The notes: generated by a model from the sequence alone, not told the origin. A stretch of DNA of 7,131 bases from Clostridiales bacterium (GCA_012511485.1 JAAZFZ010000079.1:1-7131); one strand, 5' to 3'. Shown: positions 1 through 6,737, counted from the first letter of the stretch. Translations and numbers: made by a program.

Positions 1-782
1 AAGATGAGCCGCTCAAAGCTTGTGCAATTCCGTTGCTAATGACAATTGACAATCAAACATTTGTTGATGATGAAAACCTTGATGTTGACGAATTTATTAA
101 AAAAATGAATGAATTCAAGGGCAAAACTACCTCCGCCTGCCCCTCGCCCCAAGCCTTCATCGATAAGTTTGAGGACGGGAAAACGAATTTTGTAGTTACA
201 ATTTCCTCACAGCTTTCCGGCTCTTTTTCATCAGCTAATATTGCAAAGGACATCGTTGCTGAGTCCGGCAAGGATGTTTATGTCTTTGATTCCAAAAGTG
301 CTTCTGCAGGGGAGCTGCTGGTTTCGCTGAAAATAAAAGAGCTTGTTGAAAAAAAGCTGGATAAAGCGCAAATAATCAATAGCGTTGAAGAGTTCATTGC
401 CGAAATGAAAACCTTTTTTGTTCTTGAAAATCTTGACAACCTTATTAAAAACGGCAGAATGTCCAAGCTTGCGGTAAAGCTGACAACCTTGCTGGGCATA
501 AGGCCGATTCTCGGTTCTGACGGCAATGGGAATATTGCCTTTTTTTCTAAAGCAAGAGGAGCCGCAGCCTCAATCGAGCAGTTATGCAAAAAAATTGGTG
601 AGTATTGCAGCTCAACCGGTGGCAGGATTCTGACCATAACCCATTGCAACAATGAATCCCATGCCACTAGGCTTAAACATATGGCTGAGGAGATGTATGA
701 ATTTAAGGAAATAATTATTGAGAAAACTAGAGGATTGTCAAGCATGTATGCAAATAACGGTGGGATAGTTATAGCTTTTTAG
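1..782 (+). CDS. DegV family fatty-acid-binding protein, 5'-truncated by the window edge
   Basis: DegV/FakB proteins hold a fatty acid in the cytoplasm; in Firmicutes with FakA they present it for phosphorylation so that exogenous fatty acids can enter phospholipid. The frame is open from base 3, and the codons before the TTG at 33 (reading DEPLKACAIPL) match the usual DegV segment just before the conserved 'LLMTIDNQTFVDDE' strand. The TTG is therefore not the start; about 15-20 N-terminal residues, including the usual VTDS strand, lie upstream of the window. Visible family marks are the serine-rich acyl-carboxylate loop TISSQLSGSFSSA, the NLDNLIKNGRMSK motif followed by LLGIRPIL, and the terminal GGIVIAF. 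It ends in TAG at 780-782 with another stop (TAA) 21 bases later. No hairpin follows, so some transcripts may continue into the next gene. The fatty-acid role is family knowledge; the specific ligand is unknown. Confidence 0.93.
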   Translation, partial: DEPLKACAIPLLMTIDNQTFVDDENLDVDEFIKKMNEFKGKTTSACPSPQAFIDKFEDGKTNFVVTISSQLSGSFSSANIAKDIVAESGKDVYVFDSKSASAGELLVSLKIKELVEKKLDKAQIINSVEEFIAEMKTFFVLENLDNLIKNGRMSKLAVKLTTLLGIRPILGSDGNGNIAFFSKARGAAASIEQLCKKIGEYCSSTGGRILTITHCNNESHATRLKHMAEEMYEFKEIIIEKTRGLSSMYANNGGIVIAF

Positions 783-798
783 TTATTAGAATTATTAT

Positions 799-827
799 TT
801 GACTAATGTTCGCTTTTAATATATTAT
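799..827 (+). promoter_or_regulatory. Sigma-A-type promoter for the flavoprotein gene
   Basis: TTGACT at 799-804 and TATTAT at 822-827 are separated by 17 bases, each matching the consensus at 5 of 6 positions. Transcription would start near 834, leaving a leader of about 27 bases before the GTG at 861. This gives the oxidoreductase its own promoter despite lying only 78 bases after degV. It is predicted from sequence alone. Confidence 0.6.
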
Positions 828-860
828 TATGGTAAATAAACTAATGAAATGAGGCATGTT

Positions 861-2171
861 GTGGCAAAAAAGATAATTGTTGCCGGTGCCGGTCACGGCG
901 GTCTTATAGCGGCGGCGATGCTTGCAATAAAAGGTTATAATGTTACTATTCTTGAGCGCGGAAAGAAAGGCTCAGTCGGGAATGATTGGCCGGTTTCTTT
1001 GGATGTTTCTTCGCTCGAAGAGCTAAATCTTACCTTGCCACAGAGCATTAGATTAGTTAATAGCCACTACATGACATTAATCAATCCAAGAAAAACGGTT
1101 CAGATTACCCCTCATGTTGACAACCCTGAGAGGTTCAGAATCGAAGGCAGGGAATTCAGAGAGTTTTTAATAAACAATGCCGCAAAACACGGCGCCAAAA
1201 TAGTATATGATGTCAATATTTTAGGCCCCGAAACTCTAGGAAACAGAGTAGTAGGGGTTTTTGCCTTTAAGGACGGGAGAAAGGTCAGTTATTCGGCGGA
1301 TTTAGTCATTGATGCAGCAGGGTGTGAATCGCCGGTTCGCTCTAATCTTCCCGCCGAAATAGGCATTGAGCGTGAATTTGCGTATGGGCAAAAGCTATAT
1401 GTATATCGTGCTCTTTACGAACGCAAGGGCAAAATGCTGCCTGCAAATCCTTATTGCATATATTTATACCACATGAACTGCAAGGGTATAGACAGCCTGC
1501 TGACAGAAGATGAATTTGTTGATGTTACCATTGGCAGATATGTTCCTGCCAAGCTAAGAGAGATTTCTGCTATGCTTTCCGAATTTAAGATAAAAAACCC
1601 TCATCTCGGCAAGAACACTATAAGGGGCGGTGTGCATACGATTCTTCCCATAAGGAGGGCGCTACCTGTTTTTGTTGCGGACGGATACGCCGCCGTTGGT
1701 GACAGTGCAGGTATGACTAACCCCGTTTTCGGCTGGGGAATAAACTATGCCATGCAGGCAGGAAAAATCCTTGCCAAAACAATTTTGGGAGCCAATCATG
1801 GTAATTTCTCGGTAAAAGAACTTTGGGACTACCAGAGAAATTACTTTTTAGAGATAGGTTCAAGCCTTGGCGCTCTTGATAAATTACAGCAGCTTTATTT
1901 TGATGCAGAGGCAAGAGATATTGACTATTTATTCGAAAAAAAGATAATCACCACGTATGAATTTGAGAGCTTTGACCAAAAAGAATTTACGCATTTTTCC
2001 GTCATAAAGCTGTTGGGCAAAGCAATTGCCTGTACCCGTTTACGGTTGCGGAAAAAAATAATAAAAGCATTTCGGGGAATAAAAAAGCTTGAAGCTGTAT
2101 CAAATCAGATTCCTGAGAGGTATGACCTCAAGAAGGTTAAAAAATGGGCAAAAAAATATGAAAATATATAA
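861..2171 (+). CDS. FAD-dependent oxidoreductase, geranylgeranyl-reductase-like
   Basis: A 436-aa flavoprotein of the GGR / p-hydroxybenzoate-hydroxylase-like fold. The N-terminus has the FAD Rossmann motif GAGHGG (residues 9-14) ending in an acidic ILERG. A middle DLVIDAAGCESPVR (about 147-160) matches the second FAD-contacting strand, and GDSAGMTNPVFGWGINYAM (about 280-298) matches the GD-motif loop of GGR-like enzymes. Archaeal GGRs reduce isoprenoid double bonds of membrane lipids or quinones; bacterial homologues are mostly uncharacterised, so the substrate is unknown. The Tyr-x-Trp-x-Phe-Pro substrate-cavity motif of archaeal GGRs is not evident; the nearest segment reads NPYCIYLYH. The C-terminus (last about 60 residues) is rich in Lys/Arg, which could favour membrane contact. 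I chose GTG 861 because GAGG (851-854) sits 6 bases before it; the ATG at 849 overlaps this site and has no ribosome binding site of its own. Confidence 0.85.
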   Translation: MAKKIIVAGAGHGGLIAAAMLAIKGYNVTILERGKKGSVGNDWPVSLDVSSLEELNLTLPQSIRLVNSHYMTLINPRKTVQITPHVDNPERFRIEGREFREFLINNAAKHGAKIVYDVNILGPETLGNRVVGVFAFKDGRKVSYSADLVIDAAGCESPVRSNLPAEIGIEREFAYGQKLYVYRALYERKGKMLPANPYCIYLYHMNCKGIDSLLTEDEFVDVTIGRYVPAKLREISAMLSEFKIKNPHLGKNTIRGGVHTILPIRRALPVFVADGYAAVGDSAGMTNPVFGWGINYAMQAGKILAKTILGANHGNFSVKELWDYQRNYFLEIGSSLGALDKLQQLYFDAEARDIDYLFEKKIITTYEFESFDQKEFTHFSVIKLLGKAIACTRLRLRKKIIKAFRGIKKLEAVSNQIPERYDLKKVKKWAKKYENI

Positions 2172-2182
2172 TGATTTATAAA

Positions 2183-2214
2183 AGCCGCAGCTTATTTACT
2201 GCGGCTGTTATTAT
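2183..2214. terminator. Hairpin terminator between convergent genes, probably bidirectional
   Basis: AGCCGCAG (2183-2190) pairs perfectly with CTGCGGCT (2199-2206) across an 8-base loop. On the plus strand it is followed by a T-rich tail (TGTTATTAT), and on the minus strand by TTTATAAATC. It lies just after the flavoprotein stop and just after the last codon of the minus-strand yhhN frame, so it can end both units. The tails are not pure T-runs, so efficiency is uncertain. Confidence 0.7.
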
Positions 2215-2912
2215 GCTAAAAAATATATACTTAATGCAATAAGCACCTGTGCCGAAAAATAGGATGCAAGACAGAGCCAGGGCATTTTTTTCAGCCTTAT
2301 TTTTGTAAATAACCTCAAAGAAAGAAGAGAGTCGGACAAAACAAATAATGCGGCGCCCGATATAAGGCAAATGCTTGCAGGTATCCTGCTGTTGCCTGCC
2401 ACAAAAACCTATAGTGAAACAGCGTTCATAAGCATTGCCGAAATTGCTGCTGCATAAAGCAGCATAGCGGGCAGCATTTTGCCCGCTTTTGCCTTCACCT
2501 TTACTCCGATAAAGGTGAACAGCAATAATAATGCAGCGATTGCCGCAACTTCATATATATTAAAAAGAGTTTTATTACCGTAAGCTGCGCTTCCATTCAA
2601 AAACGCAATGATGTATAGAATATGACCCGATAAAAAGCTAAGCAAGCCCATAATAAACCATTTGCCCCTTGTGCTGATTCCCAGAAAAATATCGCCCTCT
2701 GCACCCATAACCGCACCAATGAGGATAAAAAAAGAATACCTTGTTAACTCTCCTGAAGCAAAAATTGCACAAATGCTCACCAGCACAAAACCGGCAGCAC
2801 ATATGCTTTTCATGTATAATGACCGAAGCCCGAACGCAAGGGAAGGAGCAAAAAGATACAGGCAAACGATGGTAATTTCAAAAATAATTGCACAACACAA
2901 TAGAATAAGCAT
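2211..2912 (-). pseudogene. yhhN: YhhN (lysoplasmalogenase-type) membrane protein interrupted by an in-frame TAG
   Basis: YhhN/TMEM86 proteins are multi-pass membrane proteins; characterised members hydrolyse the vinyl-ether bond of lysoplasmalogens. ATG at 2912 is chosen over the ATG at 2954 because AGAAGG lies 6 bases before it and it follows the hydrolase stop after one base. The first 167 residues are strongly hydrophobic (about six membrane segments) and carry GDIFLG (Asp74) and FLSGHILY (His97). Codon 168 is TAG (2411-2409). The same frame continues for 65 codons with GAALFVLSDSLLSLRLF and ASYFSAQVLIALS, the typical YhhN C-terminus, and stops at TAA 2213-2211. Read through, the product would be 233 residues, the normal family length. 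No frameshift is needed: one substitution explains it. Possible readings are a recent nonsense mutation, a sequencing error, or readthrough. Family assignment is confident; inactivation is likely but unproven. Confidence 0.82.
2409..2411 (-). other. In-frame amber codon splitting yhhN
   Basis: The minus strand reads GTT TCA CTA TAG GTT TTT GTG. Coding character and YhhN homology are on both sides in one frame. The truncated product would lack the last membrane segments and the conserved C-terminal SD motif. A GTG at 2402-2400 could reinitiate translation, but only a weak AGG lies near it. TAG also terminates the degV gene at the normal end of that protein, which argues against general recoding of TAG in this genome. 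Confidence 0.8.
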
Positions 2913-2913
2913 A

Positions 2914-4500
2914 TTAAACCTTCTTCGAAAAACATCCTTTATGAACAGGCTCAATTATTCTGCAAACCAGGTCAATGAACCTCAAAGCCAGATTTTCTGA
3001 CTTGAGCGCCGAGATAATGGGGTCTTTAAAGCTGTTAATAATCATTGCAACAGGTTGGTCGGAGGACGGATACATTTTGACCTTTCTGCCATTAAACTCA
3101 AATTTTAGTATTCTGCAGCTGACGCCTTGGACAGGTCTGATTATTACCTTCAAGGTATTATTATCCTCCCATGCGGCGCTTGAATATGCAGTGTAGCTTT
3201 TTCCTGCCAGCTTAATGGGGGATACCTTGTAATTCCCTTCAATTCCGCAGCAAACGGTGTTTTCTTCATCACCCTCAACCCATGAAAGCTCTGTAGAATC
3301 ATCGAGGAAGCGGAATCTGACCTTATCTATATTACCTGCTCTTTCCGTTGTCATGAATGTTTCTGCATGGGGCAAAACACTCATCGGGTAGCCTATGATG
3401 TTGAGCAAGAGTTTTTTTCTCAATCGTATAGTCTTTGCATTGATTTCTTTTTCTTTTTCACTTCTTGGTTTTAGCGGCAGGGGAGGATAACCGATTTTTT
3501 TGATTTCATTGAGCAGTTCTTCGTTTGGCTCGGCTTTTGGGTCAATTTCAGTGAATGCCTGAGGGAAATGCTTGTAAATGCACCGATGAGAGCTGAAGGA
3601 TACCTCGCCGCCAACCATTATGCAAACGCAGTCGAAATCCTTGAAGAACTCAACAACCTGGCCGAAAATACCGTCAAATCTGTAGGGCCCGTCTGCGCTG
3701 TTTCTTCTCCAGACACCGTAGCCGTAAGAGGCAGTGTGATTGGTTGTAACCTCAGCATAAGGGCCCTTGTGGTTCTTAATTGATTCCGCTATCCATTCTT
3801 TAGGTATAATACTTTTGCCTTCGTAATATCCGTCATTGAGATAGCAAACGCCTATTTTAGCTAAATCCTCCGGCGACATGAATAAACCCCAGCCACCTGC
3901 CTCAATGCCTCTGTTATCTGTCTCCCAAAAAGCTGTTTGAATACCCAGAGGCTCAAACAGCCTCGGCTTCAGGAACTCCATTACCGTTAAACCGGTTGCC
4001 TTTTGAATCATGGCTGCCGCCATATAGAAGCAGTCGTTTACATACTCGAATTTATCTCCCGGTTTAAAATTCTGCTTTGAATTCATGAAAAGCCGGAGCC
4101 AATCCGCCTTAGTTCTGTTTGCAAGCACTGAGATGCCTCTTCCGGCAGTGAGGGAAATAAGATGTTCAAATGTCACCTTGTCAAAATCATCCTTAATCTT
4201 GCGGGGGGAGAGGTCGGGGAAGAAATCCACAACCTTATCACTCAAATCAATAAAACCCTCTGTGACAGCAAAGCCTGCGGCAATTGCAGTTATGCTTTTG
4301 CTGACTGAATAGAGTGCATGAGGAGTGTTGACACTATAAGGATGCCTAAACCATTCCGCAGCAACCTTGCCGTGCCTGATAACCATAAAACCGTGATACT
4401 CAGTTTCTTCAAAATCTTTAATTAGCTCAATCATTTCAGTTGACGAAATCCCCACAGCTTCGGGCGTTTTTGCACGCTCCAGTACTTTAACAGAAATCAT
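2914..4500 (-). CDS. Serine hydrolase, class C beta-lactamase / 6-aminohexanoate-dimer-hydrolase-like
   Basis: A 528-aa serine hydrolase of the beta-lactamase-fold family. This family covers esterases, D-peptidases and amidases, and true beta-lactamase activity cannot be assumed. The catalytic SxxK is SVSK (residues 65-68), the second motif is YVN (153-155), and DGIFGQ (276-281) occupies the position of the KTG-like third motif, as in 6-aminohexanoate-dimer-hydrolase relatives. GYGVWRR (260-266) is also typical of that group. The catalytic part ends near residue 320; a charged linker and a roughly 160-residue beta-rich tail follow. No signal peptide is seen, so it is probably cytoplasmic. The start is ATG 4500, with AAGGG nine bases upstream. 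The alternative TTG at 4533 directly abuts GGAGG and falls on the predicted transcription start. Its TAA is one base before the yhhN ATG, indicating translational coupling. Family confident, substrate unknown. Confidence 0.88.
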   Translation of the reverse strand: MISVKVLERAKTPEAVGISSTEMIELIKDFEETEYHGFMVIRHGKVAAEWFRHPYSVNTPHALYSVSKSITAIAAGFAVTEGFIDLSDKVVDFFPDLSPRKIKDDFDKVTFEHLISLTAGRGISVLANRTKADWLRLFMNSKQNFKPGDKFEYVNDCFYMAAAMIQKATGLTVMEFLKPRLFEPLGIQTAFWETDNRGIEAGGWGLFMSPEDLAKIGVCYLNDGYYEGKSIIPKEWIAESIKNHKGPYAEVTTNHTASYGYGVWRRNSADGPYRFDGIFGQVVEFFKDFDCVCIMVGGEVSFSSHRCIYKHFPQAFTEIDPKAEPNEELLNEIKKIGYPPLPLKPRSEKEKEINAKTIRLRKKLLLNIIGYPMSVLPHAETFMTTERAGNIDKVRFRFLDDSTELSWVEGDEENTVCCGIEGNYKVSPIKLAGKSYTAYSSAAWEDNNTLKVIIRPVQGVSCRILKFEFNGRKVKMYPSSDQPVAMIINSFKDPIISALKSENLALRFIDLVCRIIEPVHKGCFSKKV

Positions 4501-4540
4501 ATTGGTTTTCCCTTCATCCGATATCCATATCAACCTCCAA

Positions 4541-4569
4541 ATTTTACCAAAAAAATTCAGTAATTACAA
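4541..4569 (-). promoter_or_regulatory. Promoter of the serine hydrolase-yhhN unit
   Basis: On the minus strand, TTGTAA (4569-4564) and TAAAAT (4546-4541) are separated by 17 bases. Transcription would start near 4534, leaving a leader of about 34 bases before ATG 4500. This placement supports the shorter start of the hydrolase. Confidence 0.5.
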
Positions 4570-4608
4570 CTATTTTCGTTAACATAACAATAAAGATTAA
4601 ATTCAGGG

Positions 4609-4636
4609 TTTAAACCGCGGCTATTTATGTTATAAT
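4609..4636 (+). promoter_or_regulatory. Extended -10 promoter of the thioredoxin-reductase-like gene
   Basis: A perfect TATAAT (4631-4636) is preceded by TGT (4628-4630), the extended -10 element. TTTAAA (4609-4614), 16 bases upstream, is a plausible -35. The -35 lies within a perfect 10-base palindrome, GGTTTAAACC (4607-4616), overlapping a second palindrome, CCGCGG (4615-4620), which could be an operator. The start would fall near 4643, about 43 bases before the ATG. Confidence 0.6.
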
Positions 4637-4685
4637 TATTGAGAATATTACCCTTGCGTGAAAGATTAAAGGGAGTGAATGAAAT

Positions 4686-5552
4686 ATGAAAGATGTCATT
4701 ATTATCGGGAGCGGCCCGGCGGGAGTATCTGCAGCGCTTTATACAGTTCGTGCAGGATTTGAAACATTAATTATTTCAAAAGACTTCGGTTCACTTGAAA
4801 AAGCGGAGAGAATTGAGAATTATTACGGTCTTTCGCAGCCTCTTTCCGGAGTTGAGCTGGCAAAGGCAGGTGTTAAACAGGCACAAAGCTTGGGTGTTGA
4901 GCTTGTCAATGAAGAGGTAGTCGGCATCGGCTGGGAGGACGGCTTTACCGTCAGCACCACTCAGAATGTATATACCTCCGGGAGCGTCATTATTGCAACT
5001 GGCTCGTCACGCACGGTGCCAAAGATTGAAGGTCTTCAGAGCTTTGAGGGCAGAGGCATAAGTTACTGCGCTGTATGTGATGCCTTTTTTTACAGGAACA
5101 AAAATGTCGCAGTCCTTGGCAGCGGCGATTATGCCTTGCATGAAGCTGCTGAGCTTAAAGGAATAGTCGGCTCCGTCACACTGCTGACAAACGGAGCTGA
5201 GCCATATACAAAATTTCCGGATGAAGTGAGCATTAATACAAAGAAGATAGTCAAATTTGGAGGGGACGATAAGTTAAGCTCCGTTGTATTTGCAGACGGC
5301 AGTGAATTGAGTGTTGACGGTATATTCATTGCATACGGTGTTGCGGGAAGCGCAGACCTTGCAAAGAAAATTGGTGCAATAACCGAAAATAATAAGGTTA
5401 TTGTCGACAATAATATGGCAACAAATATCCCCGGCTTATTCGCTGCGGGCGACTGCACAGGCGGAATGTTGCAGGTGGCAAAAGCTGTCTATGAGGGCGC
5501 AATGGCAGGCGCACAGTCAATTAAATATATAAGAGAGCTGAAGAAAAAATAA
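4686..5552 (+). CDS. Thioredoxin-reductase-like FAD oxidoreductase lacking the NADPH-phosphate motif
   Basis: A 288-aa flavoprotein of the low-molecular-weight thioredoxin reductase family. It has FAD motif GSGPAG (residues 8-13), IIATGSS (about 102-108), the redox disulfide CAVC followed by Asp (128-132), a Rossmann-like GSGDYA (145-150), and the second FAD motif AAGDCTGG (253-260). These predict thiol-disulfide exchange with thioredoxin or a related protein. The stretch where NADPH-dependent enzymes carry the basic HRR motif reads LLTNGAEPYTKF and lacks the arginines, and the pyridine-nucleotide domain is shorter than in E. coli TrxB (about 320 aa). Ferredoxin-dependent flavin thioredoxin reductases (FFTR) and DTR-type enzymes of Clostridia have this reduced architecture, so NADPH may not be the donor (inference). 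GGGAG (4671-4675) is the ribosome binding site. No thioredoxin gene is adjacent; it stands alone, divergent from the hydrolase. Confidence 0.88.
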   Translation: MKDVIIIGSGPAGVSAALYTVRAGFETLIISKDFGSLEKAERIENYYGLSQPLSGVELAKAGVKQAQSLGVELVNEEVVGIGWEDGFTVSTTQNVYTSGSVIIATGSSRTVPKIEGLQSFEGRGISYCAVCDAFFYRNKNVAVLGSGDYALHEAAELKGIVGSVTLLTNGAEPYTKFPDEVSINTKKIVKFGGDDKLSSVVFADGSELSVDGIFIAYGVAGSADLAKKIGAITENNKVIVDNNMATNIPGLFAAGDCTGGMLQVAKAVYEGAMAGAQSIKYIRELKKK

Positions 5553-5580
5553 ATTAGATAAGCGAAAAAGCCGCCGTTGA

Positions 5581-5625
5581 ATATAAAAAGACCGACCGAA
5601 AACAATAATACTTGTCGTCGGCCTT
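5581..5625 (-). terminator. Rho-independent terminator of the sugar kinase
   Basis: Read on the minus strand, AAGGCCGACGA (5625-5615) pairs imperfectly with TCGGTCGGTCTT (5599-5588), with core GGCCGAC/GTCGG pairing, one mismatch and one bulge. A T-rich run, TTTTTATAT, follows. It lies about 50 bases past the kinase stop. On the plus strand there is no T-run after it, so termination of the thioredoxin-reductase-like transcript here is doubtful. Confidence 0.6.
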
Positions 5626-5673
5626 ATAAGATTTAACTGTGTGCGTATTCAATACCTTATAACAAAATTTTAA

Positions 5674-6633
5674 TCATTTTGAAAAAATCAGTTCTTCAAT
5701 CTCATTTAGTGAAGGCATTGAACGCAGCGCACCCTTTTTGGTTGTCACAAGAGAGGCTGCGGCATTTGCAAAGGTGAGCATTTGTGAGAACTCATTTTTC
5801 GTCATATTTAATATATCCTTGCCAAGCAGAAAATGCAGGCAGCAGCCCATAAAAGTGTCACCGGCGCCTGTTGTGTCAATTGTTTTAACATTCAAAAATG
5901 TCGGCCTTTCTACCTTTATGTTTCCGCAATAGGCGGCGCTCCCGTTTTTGCCGAAGGTGACAAGAATCAATGAAATCCCATACTTTTCAAAGAGCATTTT
6001 AACCCCCTCGTCCGTTTCTTTACAGCCCGTGAGGGTTTTTAGCTCTCCATCCTCAATTTTCAGTATGTCGCAAACCGAGCAGCCGTATTTCATCTGTTCA
6101 ATGGCATTGCCCATGCTGTCCCAGAGCGGAGGCCGCAGATTCGGGTCAAAGGAAAGCAGAGCCCCGCCGGCTCTTGCGGCATCGATTGCAAACCTTGTTG
6201 CCTCACGCACTCCCTGATGTGTCATAGAGAGTGTGCCGAAATGGAAGATGTCGGTATTCTCTAGAAGCCTCACGGGAACATCATCCTTGCTCAGCATCAT
6301 ATCAGCTCCAGGGTTCCTGTAGAAGGAGAAACTCCTTTCGCCGTCCTGTGCGGTTGTTACAAAAGCAAGGGTGGTGTTCACAGCATTGTCGCAAATTAGA
6401 GCCGTGTCGTCAATTCCCGCTTGAATAATTGTGCTTCTGAGCATATCACCGAAGGCATCGTTTCCGACTCTGCCGATAAACGCCGTTTTCCTGTTGAGCT
6501 TTGAGAGCATGGCAAGCACATTGCACGGCGCTCCGCCGGGGTTAGCCTCAAACAAATTATTGCCCTGCGCACTAATTCCGTTTTGCGTAAAATCAATTAA
6601 AAGCTCACCCAGAGCCACTACATTATATTTCAT
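5674..6633 (-). CDS. PfkB-family carbohydrate kinase, fructokinase-like
   Basis: A 319-aa cytoplasmic ribokinase-fold kinase that phosphorylates a sugar with ATP. The N-terminal VVALGELLIDF and PGGAPCNVLAMLSKL (about 30-45) with FIGRVGNDAFG form PfkB signature 1. DTTGAGDTFMG (253-263) is signature 2, with Asp259 as the expected catalytic base and GAG as the anion hole. VTFGKNGS (226-233) and the tail motif TTKKGALRSMP are typical of fructokinases (ScrK type), as is the SFDPNLRPPLW segment. Fructose is the best guess, but 2-keto-3-deoxygluconate or another sugar is possible. ATG 6633 is preferred over ATG 6639: GAAGGA (6645-6640) is 6 bases before it, and the protein then begins MKYNVVALGE as in relatives. 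No transporter or sugar hydrolase gene is adjacent. It has its own promoter and terminator. Confidence 0.9.
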   Translation of the reverse strand: MKYNVVALGELLIDFTQNGISAQGNNLFEANPGGAPCNVLAMLSKLNRKTAFIGRVGNDAFGDMLRSTIIQAGIDDTALICDNAVNTTLAFVTTAQDGERSFSFYRNPGADMMLSKDDVPVRLLENTDIFHFGTLSMTHQGVREATRFAIDAARAGGALLSFDPNLRPPLWDSMGNAIEQMKYGCSVCDILKIEDGELKTLTGCKETDEGVKMLFEKYGISLILVTFGKNGSAAYCGNIKVERPTFLNVKTIDTTGAGDTFMGCCLHFLLGKDILNMTKNEFSQMLTFANAAASLVTTKKGALRSMPSLNEIEELIFSK

Positions 6634-6668
6634 AACCATTCCTTCCTTTTCAAAATGTTTATATTTGA

Positions 6669-6697
6669 ATTATAGATTATTGGGAATGCTATTACAA
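6669..6697 (-). promoter_or_regulatory. Promoter of the sugar kinase
   Basis: On the minus strand, TTGTAA (6697-6692) and a perfect TATAAT (6674-6669) are separated by 17 bases. Transcription would start near 6662, giving a leader of roughly 29 bases before ATG 6633. The -35 hexamer is identical to that of the serine hydrolase promoter, which is probably coincidence. Confidence 0.65.
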
Positions 6698-6708
6698 CAG
6701 GATATTTT
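6680..6708 (+). promoter_or_regulatory. Weak candidate promoter for the small gene
   Basis: TTGGGA (6680-6685) and TATTTT (6703-6708), with 17-base spacing, match consensus at 4 of 6 positions each. It overlaps the divergent kinase promoter, so the two could interfere. Other A/T-rich -10 choices exist, for example around 6711-6718. Confidence 0.3.
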
Positions 6709-6737
6709 GTTTTAATAATTTTTCTAAGGAGGCAGTT

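Noticed and set aside
278..745. A 155-codon minus-strand frame opposite degV
   Set aside because: It is the antisense shadow of a clear DegV gene, with no recognisable motifs.
33..782. TTG at 33 as the start of the DegV gene
   Set aside because: The frame is open to the window edge and the upstream codons fit the family's N-terminal region, so the gene is truncated rather than starting here.
2211..2402. A separate 63-aa gene starting at the GTG at 2402
   Set aside because: It is the same-frame continuation of yhhN beyond the TAG, carries the family's C-terminal motifs, and has only a weak ribosome binding site.
2409..2411. TAG as a sense codon (pyrrolysine or other recoding)
   Set aside because: degV ends in TAG at the normal end of the protein, no recoding element or suppressor tRNA is visible here, and YhhN is not a known pyrrolysine protein. 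A point mutation is simpler.
2914..4500. Antibiotic-resistance beta-lactamase
   Set aside because: The SxxK/YxN fold is shared by many esterases and peptidases. There is no signal peptide, the third motif is of the aminohexanoate-hydrolase type, and there is no resistance context.
4541..4685. Riboswitch or structured leader in the divergent intergenic region
   Set aside because: Apart from promoters and short palindromes I see no conserved aptamer-like pairing or terminator.
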